From Planctomycetota bacterium (GTDB lineage: Bacteria > Planctomycetota > PUPC01 > JACPCR01), in contig JACPCR010000065.1 of NCBI GenBank assembly GCA_016179685.1, positions 21,581 to 85,580 of the forward strand: DNA of 64,000 nucleotides, in the 5' to 3' direction. Every line of letters starts with the position of its first letter. Position 1 is the first letter of the stretch. Position numbers and translations under genes: made by a program. The notes under the pieces are model-generated. The model saw only the letters and a list, made by a program, of their open reading frames with translations. It was not told where the DNA came from and searched no databases. Positions 32,496-40,443 of the stretch are shown here, piece by piece.

Positions 32496-35400
32496 ATGAT
32501 GCACTTCCGCCGCCTCTTCCTGGTTGTCCCCGGCCTCCTGTGGGCCGGCGTCCTTCCTTCCGTTCACGCCTACTTCGCCGTCGTCAACAGCACCGACCAC
32601 ACCGAAATGCACATCGTTCCCGCCCCGGGCCCCGTCGCCCTCGATGGCGACCTGAAGGATTGGGACCTCTCCGGCGCCATCCTGATGAAGCTGGACGAGT
32701 CCAGCAAGACGGTCTATGCGGTCCGCGGGGCGATGATGTACGACCACGAAGCCCTTTATATCGGGGCCCAGGTCAGGGACCCCACCCCCATGCTCAACAA
32801 CTACTCGTTCACCGACGACATGGGGATGACCTGGAACGCCGACGCGATCCAGATTCGGTTCGTCTCCGACCCCTCCGTCCATTCAACGGCCACGCTGCAG
32901 TCCGGCGGCTCCGGCCTGACCGCCGAACAGGCTCGCTTCGTCTGCCACATGACCCTCTGGTATTCGACCCGAGACGGGAAGCCGGGCCTCTTCATCTGCT
33001 ATACGCTGGGCTTTTCCGACGGGCAATGCAATCCGGCCGGCGTCCAGTCGGCCTACCGGAAGGACGGCGACGGCCGGGGCTGTGCCTTCGAATATCGCAT
33101 CCCGTGGGCGGTCCTTCGGGCGCCCAGGGCTCTGACCGGAGGCGACCAGGTTCAACTTCAGTGGCAGATGCATTGGGGCACGGACATGGGGCAGGGCTTG
33201 AAGGCGGGCCTGACGGATGTGCGAAATCCGAACAGTCCGGACTTGGGCTACATGGGGCCCGGCGCCTGGGGCAAGGGCATATTCGAAAAGACGGGCAACC
33301 TCCAGATTGCCGAAAGGGCAGGCGGGTCGGCTCGGCCTCAGGGTCACATCCCGATTCGATTCCGTCTCGAACACGACTCGAAGGTATCCCTGGCCCTCTG
33401 CGACGCCTCGGGCCGGCTCGTGCGCACCTGCATGGGCGCCCAGCCTTTCAAGGCCGGGGAGCAGACTTATCTCTGGGACGGGCTGGACGACCGCGACCAG
33501 CCGCTTCCTGCCGGCGACTACGCGTACAAGATTCTGGCTCACGCCGGCGTGGGGGTGAAATTCATCACGGACGTGGGGAGCAGCGGCACGCCGCCGTATC
33601 AGACGGAGGACGGCACGGGCGGGTGGGCGGGCGACTACGGGGCGCCGCAGTACGTTGCGATCGAGGCTGATCGAGTTTTCTTGGGCACGATGGCGGCCGA
33701 GGCGGCCCCCGCGACGATCTGCACGGACCTCGAGGGCCGGAAGCGGTTCGGGACGGCAGCCCACGGCGGCGCCCTCGCCCTCCACAAGGGCTTCGGATAC
33801 TTCGCCGAATACGATTCCGGAAAATTGGTCAAGTTCGAGCAGGACAAGGGCTTCCTCAGCCCGTTCCAGGGCGGCAAGTCCGGCGCACCCGCCCTCCAGA
33901 GACGACCCGGCGAGACCGACCAGGCCTGGGGCAACCGCCGGTGGCAGCTTCTGGCCATGGCGGTCGTGCACGACACCCTCGTCATCAGCAGCTTTGCAGA
34001 CAACAAGCTGCTTCTGGTGGACCTCGAGACGGGCGCGGTCAAGGCCGAGGCGGAGCTTGCTGCGCCCCGGGGGCTCACAGCCGCTCCCGGAGACAAACTG
34101 TTTGCCGTCAGCGGAAACGCCGTGGGGCGCTATGACCTCGATGCACGCGCCTTTACGCCAATCACCGGCGACCTCGACGCCCCGCGGCATCTCGCTTCCG
34201 ACAAGGACGGAAATCTTTACGTCTCACTCCAGGGCGCCACCCAGCAGGTCTGGAAGGTCGCTCAGGACGGCAGGGTCCTGTTCCGCTACGGAAAGCCTGG
34301 TGGCCGGCCACCCCTCGGAAAGTTCGATCCGGCGGGCCTGCTCAACCCTTATGCCTTGGCGTTGGACCGCAACGGCCGGCTCTGGGTCTGCGAAGCGGAC
34401 GGCCAGCCCAAGCGCTATTCGGTCTGGAATGCGGACGGCAGCCTTTACAAGGACTTCTACGGCTCGCAGGACTACTCGACGACGGCGTGGGTGGACCCGG
34501 CCGACCCCAGCCGCGTTTATGCCCAGCAGGTCCGTTACGCCGTCGATTATGAAAAGGGCGAGTGGAAGGTGGACGCGACCGTCCTTCGGCCCGGTCAGGA
34601 GGGCAAGGTCGTCTTCCCGGGTCCCGACGGACACGCGGGCGGCCAACTCATTCATTACCGGGGCCGCAAGTTCGTCGTCATCCGCAACCTTGGCATCAAC
34701 GCCCTCTACGAGGAGATCCGCGATGCCTTCGTCCCACGGCTGGTCATCACCGGGGACCGGGCCGCGCCCTGGTGGGTGGATCGGAACAACGACGGGCACG
34801 TTCAGGACGGCGAGCTGCTCGAGAATGCCTCCGACGCCTGCGCGTGCGAATACTGGGGCAACCCGGTCGACGATTCCCTCCATTTCTATTTCAAGCAGGG
34901 CGACACGTGGCATTGCCAGGGCAACCCGAAGGTCACCATCCCCTTCAAGCTCGTCCGCTGGGACTTCAAGGGATTCAACGAGCAAGGCGGGCTGGAGTAC
35001 GGGGACCCGAAGCATCCGACCGTCGTGGCCTCGGACACGACGGGCGGCTCGGTGGCGGACCTCACGGTGGACGCCGAGGGCTGCACCTATGCACTGGTCT
35101 CGGGCGGGGTGCTGGAACGCGGCACCCGGGCGCAGGGGAGCGGACACCGTGTGGCGAAGTACGGACGCGACGGCCGCCTCCTTTGGGAGTATCAGCTCGT
35201 CCACTGCGCCTTCGCCTGGACGAGCGAGAATTACTTCCCTGGCTACGTCGTCGGGCCCGTTGGATTCTCCCTTGGATCGACCCCAGACCTGATCCCGCTC
35301 ACGGGCTATTACGGCCAGTACTTCCTGCTGGACACTCGGGACGGCCTGTTCGTCGATGTGCTCGGAGACGATCAGCGCAGCGCCTACACGATGGGGCCCC

Positions 35401-36329
35401 AGATGGTCCTCACGGAAAACTTCAACGGCACCCTGTTCCGCCATTCCATCAACGGGAAGACCTACTTCATCGCCGGCGACGCGGACTGCCGCATCTGGGA
35501 GCTGACCGGGCTCGACACCCTCCGGCGTCAAACCGGCGTCCTGAAGGTCTCTGGCAAGGACGCCGAAAAGGCCCGGGAGCACGCCCGGATGGCCCTGGCG
35601 GCGGAGCTGTCGAAGTCCGGCAACCGCGTCACGCTCAAGCGCCTGGCCAACGCCGCGGCCGACGGCAAGTACGACGAATGGTCCAACGCCAAGACCCTAT
35701 CCATCGTCATTGACGCCGAACGATCAGCCCTGGCCCAGATCGGCTACGACGACCGGAATCTTTGCGCCCGTTTCCAGGTCCAGGACGACTCGCCCCTGCT
35801 CTCCACCCCGACGGACTACAAGCTGTTGTTCAAGGCCGGAGACGCGGTGGAGATTCAACTCGGCACGGACATGACGGGGCGGACGAAGGCTGGCCCCGTC
35901 GAGCAGCCGGCGCTGGGCGACCTTCGCCTGGTGGTGAGCCGGACCCACGATGGGAAGGTCGTGGCCACGCTCTACCGGCCGCGCACGGCCGAGGCCGACA
36001 AGCCGCACAAGGCCCACTTCGAGTCCCCCACGGGCAGCGAGGACTACGACGAGGTCGCTGCCTGGAACGACGTGCCCACCCACGTCGCTGCCGACAAGGA
36101 GGGCTACATCGTCGAGCTGGCCATCCCCTGGAATCGGCTCGGCGTCGCTCCGGGCGGGGGCAAGGTCCTGGGGGGCGACATCGGCGTGATCTACGGAAAC
36201 CGCGGCGGCACCCGCAACGCCATTCGCTACCTCTGGTCCGACAAGAGCCCCGAGGTCTCCATCAACAACGACATCCCGTCCGAAGTCCGGATTCATCCCA
36301 GCCAGTGGGGCAAATGGATTCTTGAATAA
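32496..36329 (+). CDS. Giant secreted CBM9-like / FlgD-like / propeller protein (paralogue C)
   Basis: 1277 aa starting at the first of two adjacent ATGs (32496). The frame also extends far upstream across lacI in another frame, but the signal peptide (RLFLVVPGLLWAGVLPSVHA) fixes the start here. Residues 45-235 are a CBM9/DOMON-like sandwich (PVALDGDLKDWDLSG, YIGAQVRDPTPM). Residues 290-350 are FlgD-like (YLWDGLDDRDQPLPAGDYAY). Residues 370-750 form a propeller (KVAQDGRVLFRYGKPGG, ALDRNGRLWVCEADG). Residues 761-773 hold an EF-hand-like loop (DRNNDGHVQDGE). Residues 1040-1277 are a CBM9-like C-terminal domain (AVEIQLGTDMTG, IRYLWSDKSPEV, PSEVRIHPSQWG). It follows lacI in the same operon. Confidence 0.82.
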   Translation: MMHFRRLFLVVPGLLWAGVLPSVHAYFAVVNSTDHTEMHIVPAPGPVALDGDLKDWDLSGAILMKLDESSKTVYAVRGAMMYDHEALYIGAQVRDPTPMLNNYSFTDDMGMTWNADAIQIRFVSDPSVHSTATLQSGGSGLTAEQARFVCHMTLWYSTRDGKPGLFICYTLGFSDGQCNPAGVQSAYRKDGDGRGCAFEYRIPWAVLRAPRALTGGDQVQLQWQMHWGTDMGQGLKAGLTDVRNPNSPDLGYMGPGAWGKGIFEKTGNLQIAERAGGSARPQGHIPIRFRLEHDSKVSLALCDASGRLVRTCMGAQPFKAGEQTYLWDGLDDRDQPLPAGDYAYKILAHAGVGVKFITDVGSSGTPPYQTEDGTGGWAGDYGAPQYVAIEADRVFLGTMAAEAAPATICTDLEGRKRFGTAAHGGALALHKGFGYFAEYDSGKLVKFEQDKGFLSPFQGGKSGAPALQRRPGETDQAWGNRRWQLLAMAVVHDTLVISSFADNKLLLVDLETGAVKAEAELAAPRGLTAAPGDKLFAVSGNAVGRYDLDARAFTPITGDLDAPRHLASDKDGNLYVSLQGATQQVWKVAQDGRVLFRYGKPGGRPPLGKFDPAGLLNPYALALDRNGRLWVCEADGQPKRYSVWNADGSLYKDFYGSQDYSTTAWVDPADPSRVYAQQVRYAVDYEKGEWKVDATVLRPGQEGKVVFPGPDGHAGGQLIHYRGRKFVVIRNLGINALYEEIRDAFVPRLVITGDRAAPWWVDRNNDGHVQDGELLENASDACACEYWGNPVDDSLHFYFKQGDTWHCQGNPKVTIPFKLVRWDFKGFNEQGGLEYGDPKHPTVVASDTTGGSVADLTVDAEGCTYALVSGGVLERGTRAQGSGHRVAKYGRDGRLLWEYQLVHCAFAWTSENYFPGYVVGPVGFSLGSTPDLIPLTGYYGQYFLLDTRDGLFVDVLGDDQRSAYTMGPQMVLTENFNGTLFRHSINGKTYFIAGDADCRIWELTGLDTLRRQTGVLKVSGKDAEKAREHARMALAAELSKSGNRVTLKRLANAAADGKYDEWSNAKTLSIVIDAERSALAQIGYDDRNLCARFQVQDDSPLLSTPTDYKLLFKAGDAVEIQLGTDMTGRTKAGPVEQPALGDLRLVVSRTHDGKVVATLYRPRTAEADKPHKAHFESPTGSEDYDEVAAWNDVPTHVAADKEGYIVELAIPWNRLGVAPGGGKVLGGDIGVIYGNRGGTRNAIRYLWSDKSPEVSINNDIPSEVRIHPSQWGKWILE

Positions 36330-36342
36330 GGAGGACGAAACC

Positions 36343-37809
36343 ATGATCGCCGCATCCTTGCGTTCCCCTCTTTCCCCGTTGGCTGTCCTCGTTCTGGCCG
36401 CCGCTACCTTCTGCCCCGCTCACGCCGGGCCCCTTCAGAATATCCTCGGCCAGTCGAAGGCCTACGCCGCGCTGCCTGCAAAGGCCTACCAGCCCGATTT
36501 CAGCATCCGGCCCGTCGACGAGCCGGACTACGCCAAGACCCATCGATGGATTCTCGATGGACAGCAGAAGATTGGACTCTTGAGCCTTGGCGGTCATGAG
36601 CTCGAGCTGTTCCGGTTCGCCCCGCCTCCGGACGGGAAGGTCGTCGAATACCGGATGCCTGCGGTCCATCACTGGGCCACGCTTCAAGGCCCGCGCATCA
36701 CGCTGAACGCGCCCCTGTGGCTGCCCGTGGCGACCTCCCAGTTTGTACTCGTCAGGGAGAAGGGGCCTGCCCTCGAGTTCCGATACGAAGAAACCCTCGA
36801 AAGCGGCATCCGGGGCGGCAACCACTTCCTCCTCCGGTGGGATGAGCGCCTGGGCTACATGGTCGAGGGAAAGTCCGACTATGCCCTGCCACAGCCCCAG
36901 GAGTTCGAGTTCAACAACATGCTCGCCGGGGGCCTCTCCGAGTCCCGCGACGACCACAAGCGGTGGCAGAAGACCCTGTGGCCGGGCCCCGACGGGCGGA
37001 TTCTTTTCCAGTATCACAACCCCACCCACTGCTATCCCAGGGGAATGGCCAGGCCGGGCTTCGTCGGCTTCGTCACCGAGGAGAACATCAATCCCTTCTT
37101 CGAGATTCTCGAGGCCGCGCCCGAGCCGACCCTGGCGACGTGCAGCCAGTGGTATGACCAGCACATCATCGCCAAGCCGCCCCAGGAGAAGGAAGCGGAT
37201 GGGTTTTACCATGTGCGCGCGAGCTTCCGCTTTCTCTCCGTGCCGGGGAGCGTGGCCCGCGAGTTGGACGAGAAGGCCGTGCCTGGCATGGAGATGAGGG
37301 CCGATACGGGCGCCCTCGGCTTCCTGCAAGGAAAGGTCAACGACTTCGAATCCGGGATTCCGTCGGACCGGGTTTACAACGGCTGCATGTGGCATGTCGC
37401 GGCTTGCACCGAGTGCGCCCACTCCGGCAAGAATTCCTTGAAAATTGCCGGAGGCGGGGCCGGTAAAGTCAATTCCGCTTTCCCCGGCTATGGCGGCACG
37501 GCCGTCTACGGCGAGACCGCAAAGCGATATCGGTGCAGCGCCTGGGTCAAGACCGCCGGCCTCCAGGACGGCGGCGCCTTCATCCAGGTCGATGACGTCT
37601 TCTGGAACTGGAACGACGTCCGGGCGTCCCGAAAGTCGGAAAAGCTCACCGGCAACCACGACTGGACGAGGCTCGAAGTCGAATTTCAGCCGTGCCCGGG
37701 CGATCCGTTCCTGGTCATCCGCCTCTGCGCGGAAGGGACCGGAGACGCCTGGTTCGATGATCTGGAGCTGGTCGAGGTCGCTGGTGCGGCCGCCGCGGCC
37801 GCCCCGTAG
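36343..37809 (+). CDS. Secreted protein with C-terminal carbohydrate-binding jelly roll
   Basis: 488 aa from the ATG at 36343, which has a perfect AAGGAGG upstream. A frame extension to 36322 overlaps the preceding gene and lacks one. A signal peptide covers residues 1-29 (LAVLVLAAATFCPAHA). Residues 40-340 form a beta-rich domain (GQQKIGLLSLGGHELELFRF, FEFNNMLAGG) whose family I do not recognise; a mutarotase-like or lyase-like sandwich is possible. Residues 345-485 resemble a CBM4/9 jelly roll (NDFESGIPSDRVYNG, SGKNSLKIAGG, YRCSAWVKTAGL, DAWFDDLELVEV). It is the third gene of the lacI operon. Extracellular sugar binding is the most likely role. Confidence 0.72.
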   Translation: MIAASLRSPLSPLAVLVLAAATFCPAHAGPLQNILGQSKAYAALPAKAYQPDFSIRPVDEPDYAKTHRWILDGQQKIGLLSLGGHELELFRFAPPPDGKVVEYRMPAVHHWATLQGPRITLNAPLWLPVATSQFVLVREKGPALEFRYEETLESGIRGGNHFLLRWDERLGYMVEGKSDYALPQPQEFEFNNMLAGGLSESRDDHKRWQKTLWPGPDGRILFQYHNPTHCYPRGMARPGFVGFVTEENINPFFEILEAAPEPTLATCSQWYDQHIIAKPPQEKEADGFYHVRASFRFLSVPGSVARELDEKAVPGMEMRADTGALGFLQGKVNDFESGIPSDRVYNGCMWHVAACTECAHSGKNSLKIAGGGAGKVNSAFPGYGGTAVYGETAKRYRCSAWVKTAGLQDGGAFIQVDDVFWNWNDVRASRKSEKLTGNHDWTRLEVEFQPCPGDPFLVIRLCAEGTGDAWFDDLELVEVAGAAAAAAP

Positions 37810-37823
37810 TTCCTTCAGATTCG

Positions 37824-37928
37824 CAGGTGTCAGGTGTCAGGTGTCAGGTGTCAGGTGTCAGGTGTCAGGTGTCAGGTGTCAGATGTCACAGATCACAGAT
37901 CATTGACCAGTTACCTGACACCTGACAC
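37824..37928 (+). repeat. Heptamer array (CAGGTGT)8 with inverted tail, possible terminator
   Basis: About eight tandem CAGGTGT units (37824-37880), then after 32 bp two inverted units (37913-37928). The two parts can form a stem of about 15 bp, and ATTTTATTT follows. It lies directly after the lacI operon and may terminate it. Confidence 0.8.
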
Positions 37929-37967
37929 ATTTTATTTCGGCCCCGGGGCCCTGTTCAACCCACGAGC

Positions 37968-38540
37968 ATGAGACCACGACCTCCATCAACGCGATCCCCC
38001 CGGGGCCTCCTGGCCATGCTTTTGCACTGGCCAAAGGAGATCGTCGCCCTCTGCGCCTTCATCGCCGTGGCCGGCCTGGCCCTCCAGCCGGTCCTCGACA
38101 GCGCCATGCTCCGCGGACCCGCCGTCGAGGTCGTCGTCTTCTGCGACACCTCCGTCCTCGACCCCACCGACCTCAAAGCATTTGCCCTCTATGATCGGGC
38201 CGCGCTTTCGCCGCTGGCTCGAGCCCTGGGGCTGTTCCAAAACCGGTCCCCCGGCGAGGCCCGAAGCTACCTGGTGCACCCGCTTCCGGACCTCGACCAG
38301 AATGCCTATTCGATCACCTTGAAGAGCGTGCCTCCGGGCCCGATTTGTCGAGTGCTTTTCGTTTCCGCTGGCAAGCGTTTCTACGCCGAGGTCACGGACC
38401 GCGGTCCCAAGGACGGCCGAATCTACGTGCACGTCGCAGGGTGTAATGTCTCCGCGCCGCGCCCACTTCGTGGGCACCCGGCGGGCGACCGGCGGGCACC
38501 TTTCCGACCCTTGTTGGGTTGCGGGCTTTGCCCGCCTTAA
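37968..38540 (+). CDS. Membrane-anchored protein of unknown function
   Basis: 190 aa. A basic N-terminus (RPRPPSTRSPRG) precedes one hydrophobic helix (EIVALCAFIAVAGLALQPVL). Residues 55-155 form a mixed alpha/beta segment (AVEVVVFCDTSVLDPTDLKA, YLVHPLPDLDQNAYSI, ICRVLFVSAGKRFYAEV). Family not recognised. The last 35 codons run through three GC-rich hairpins (38449-38540) and are rich in R, P and G, unlike the preceding part. The true end may be near 38440, lost by a small frame change. It stands 59 bp before the TPR gene in the same orientation. Confidence 0.5.
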   Translation: MRPRPPSTRSPRGLLAMLLHWPKEIVALCAFIAVAGLALQPVLDSAMLRGPAVEVVVFCDTSVLDPTDLKAFALYDRAALSPLARALGLFQNRSPGEARSYLVHPLPDLDQNAYSITLKSVPPGPICRVLFVSAGKRFYAEVTDRGPKDGRIYVHVAGCNVSAPRPLRGHPAGDRRAPFRPLLGCGLCPP

Positions 38541-38598
38541 GAGACGAGCTCGTCAGTGCGGGTGCGCGTACGAGCCCGTCTGCTGGGAGGATTTTCCC

Positions 38599-40350
38599 AT
38601 GAAGGTTTCGAAGGCGACTCGATACGGCTTTCGTCCGGCTTCATGGCTGTTCCTGGCGGCCGGGCTTCTGGCACGTGCCGCCTGGGCTCAGGAGGTGACC
38701 TTCCCCAGCGAGGATTTCAAGAAGCTGGACACGTTCGAGGGGCACATGGTTTCGAACGCGGACAAGCTGTTCGACCAGCAGCAGTATCGCCGGGCGGCCG
38801 CCGAGTACGATTCGTTTCTGCTGGAATTCCCCAAGTCGAAGGCCTTGCCCTATGCTCTGCTGCGAAAGGCCCGCTGCCTGCACCTCGATAACAAGCGCTT
38901 CGATGCCTTGAAGGAGTACCAGGAGGTTCTGGATTACTTCCCGGACAGCGTTCTGTATGCCGCGGCGGCCCTTTACTACACGGGCGCCTGCCACGCGGAG
39001 AATGGCGACGTCGAGAAGGCCATGAAGGCCTGGGCGGAGATGGCGGAGGATGCCGATTATTCGAAGCATTTCCTGGCCGCAGGGGCCCTCAACGCCCTCG
39101 CCGGCAACCTCAGCAAACAGGGCAGGATGCAGGAAGCCGTCCAGTATTACGAGCAGGTGGCCGTAGGTTTTCGGACGACGAATCCGAACGCCGCTTTCGG
39201 CGCCCTGCAGGCCTTGATTCCCTATTACATCCGGACGCAGCCTGCCGAGCCGAAGCTCCGGGAACTGTACCAGAAGCTCCGCAGCTTCGAGAGTTACGTG
39301 ATCAACATCGAGTCGGACCTGGAGCAGAGCGCCCCGTATTGGGAAAAGATTCGCTACTTCATCAGGTATTACGGCGGCTTCAACCAGTTCCAGCAGGACG
39401 CGGCCAGGCAATACTACCAGTACTGGGCCAGCGCGATGGACGGCAAACTCCTCGGAAACGACGACTTCCAGATTGACCTGGCCAACTTCAAGAAAGCCTA
39501 CGAGACCGACGGCACGGCCCAGTGGATTCGGCGGCTCGACGAACAGTTCAACCGCACCTCCGATCCCAGCCTCCTCCATCGGCGGGTGGCCAGGTGGATT
39601 CAGATCTTCGCGGGAGACCGGGGCAACAAGGACGTCCGCGCCAAGATTGACGAGTATTACGCCAAGTGCCAGTTCGAGAAGATGTCTTTCCGGGAGACCT
39701 TCGATCTGCTCCAGGTCCTTTACGATTACGTCCAGGACTGGGGAATGGCAAAGAATCTTTTCGGCAAGTTCCGGATGAATGAGATATCCGATTCGGACAA
39801 GCACCAGCTCGGGGACTACCTCTGGCACAAGGATGAGGCCCTGGTCCTCGAGACCCATGCCGCCATGAAGGACCAGGACTATGCCAACCAGAGAAGGTTG
39901 CACTACTTCCACTGGCGTGGCGACGCCGCCCGCGGCGTCGCCGTGGCCGAAAAACTGACCTCCGTCCCCGGCTATGCCAAGGACGCCTGGTGGCGAATGG
40001 CCGAGCTGCTCGAACGGTCCTACGAGTGGGACAAGGCGCTCACCGCGTTCCAGCATTCCGACAACCCGCCGGAGAGCCTTTTCCACATCGCCGACTGCTA
40101 TGTCCGTTTGGGAAAGGTCACCAGCGCCATCGAGCAGCTTCAGGAGGTCGAGAAATTCTTCCAGCCCCGCGCGTCCGAGGCCGCGCTCAAGATCGCCGAG
40201 GTCTACAACCAGGCGGGCATGGCCCGTGAGCGCATCGCCAGTCTCCGCGGCGTCATGAAAAAATATCCCGGCAGCAGCCACTCGAACTCCGCCCATGAGC
40301 AGCTCGAAGCCCTCGGCGTCCGCATCGGCGGAGGCGAGGATGCCCATTAG
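38599..40350 (+). CDS. Secreted TPR protein, 583 aa
   Basis: ATG at 38599 behind GGGAGG, with a signal peptide (WLFLAAGLLARAAWAQ). TPR-type helical pairs start at about residue 50 (ADKLFDQQQYRRAAAEYDSF, FPKSKALPYALLRKARCLHL, DNKRFDALKEYQEVLDYFPD). Degenerate helical repeats continue through the middle. The C-terminus has clear TPRs again (KVTSAIEQLQEVEKFFQPRA, GMARERIASLRGVMKKYPGS). The pattern of a short helix, a F-P-x-S turn and another helix is that of periplasmic YbgF/BamD-like scaffolds. It is first in the row of TPR proteins that leads to the ExbB/ExbD genes and probably works with them. A strong hairpin follows. Confidence 0.8.
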   Translation: MKVSKATRYGFRPASWLFLAAGLLARAAWAQEVTFPSEDFKKLDTFEGHMVSNADKLFDQQQYRRAAAEYDSFLLEFPKSKALPYALLRKARCLHLDNKRFDALKEYQEVLDYFPDSVLYAAAALYYTGACHAENGDVEKAMKAWAEMAEDADYSKHFLAAGALNALAGNLSKQGRMQEAVQYYEQVAVGFRTTNPNAAFGALQALIPYYIRTQPAEPKLRELYQKLRSFESYVINIESDLEQSAPYWEKIRYFIRYYGGFNQFQQDAARQYYQYWASAMDGKLLGNDDFQIDLANFKKAYETDGTAQWIRRLDEQFNRTSDPSLLHRRVARWIQIFAGDRGNKDVRAKIDEYYAKCQFEKMSFRETFDLLQVLYDYVQDWGMAKNLFGKFRMNEISDSDKHQLGDYLWHKDEALVLETHAAMKDQDYANQRRLHYFHWRGDAARGVAVAEKLTSVPGYAKDAWWRMAELLERSYEWDKALTAFQHSDNPPESLFHIADCYVRLGKVTSAIEQLQEVEKFFQPRASEAALKIAEVYNQAGMARERIASLRGVMKKYPGSSHSNSAHEQLEALGVRIGGGEDAH

Positions 40351-40391
40351 CAGGAAAGGGCGGAGTCCCGCGGGGACTCCGCCCTTTCCTG
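40351..40391. terminator. Long perfect hairpin after the 583-aa TPR gene
   Basis: An almost uninterrupted 19-20 bp stem (CAGGAAAGGGCGGAGTCCC paired with its reverse complement) starts on the base after the stop codon. There is no T-tract. It may end or attenuate transcription, or protect mRNA between the two TPR genes. Confidence 0.65.
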
Positions 40392-40443
40392 AGCTTCAGA
40401 ATTCACGGGAAAATCCATCCGAGGTTCTTAAGAGCAAGGCCAC

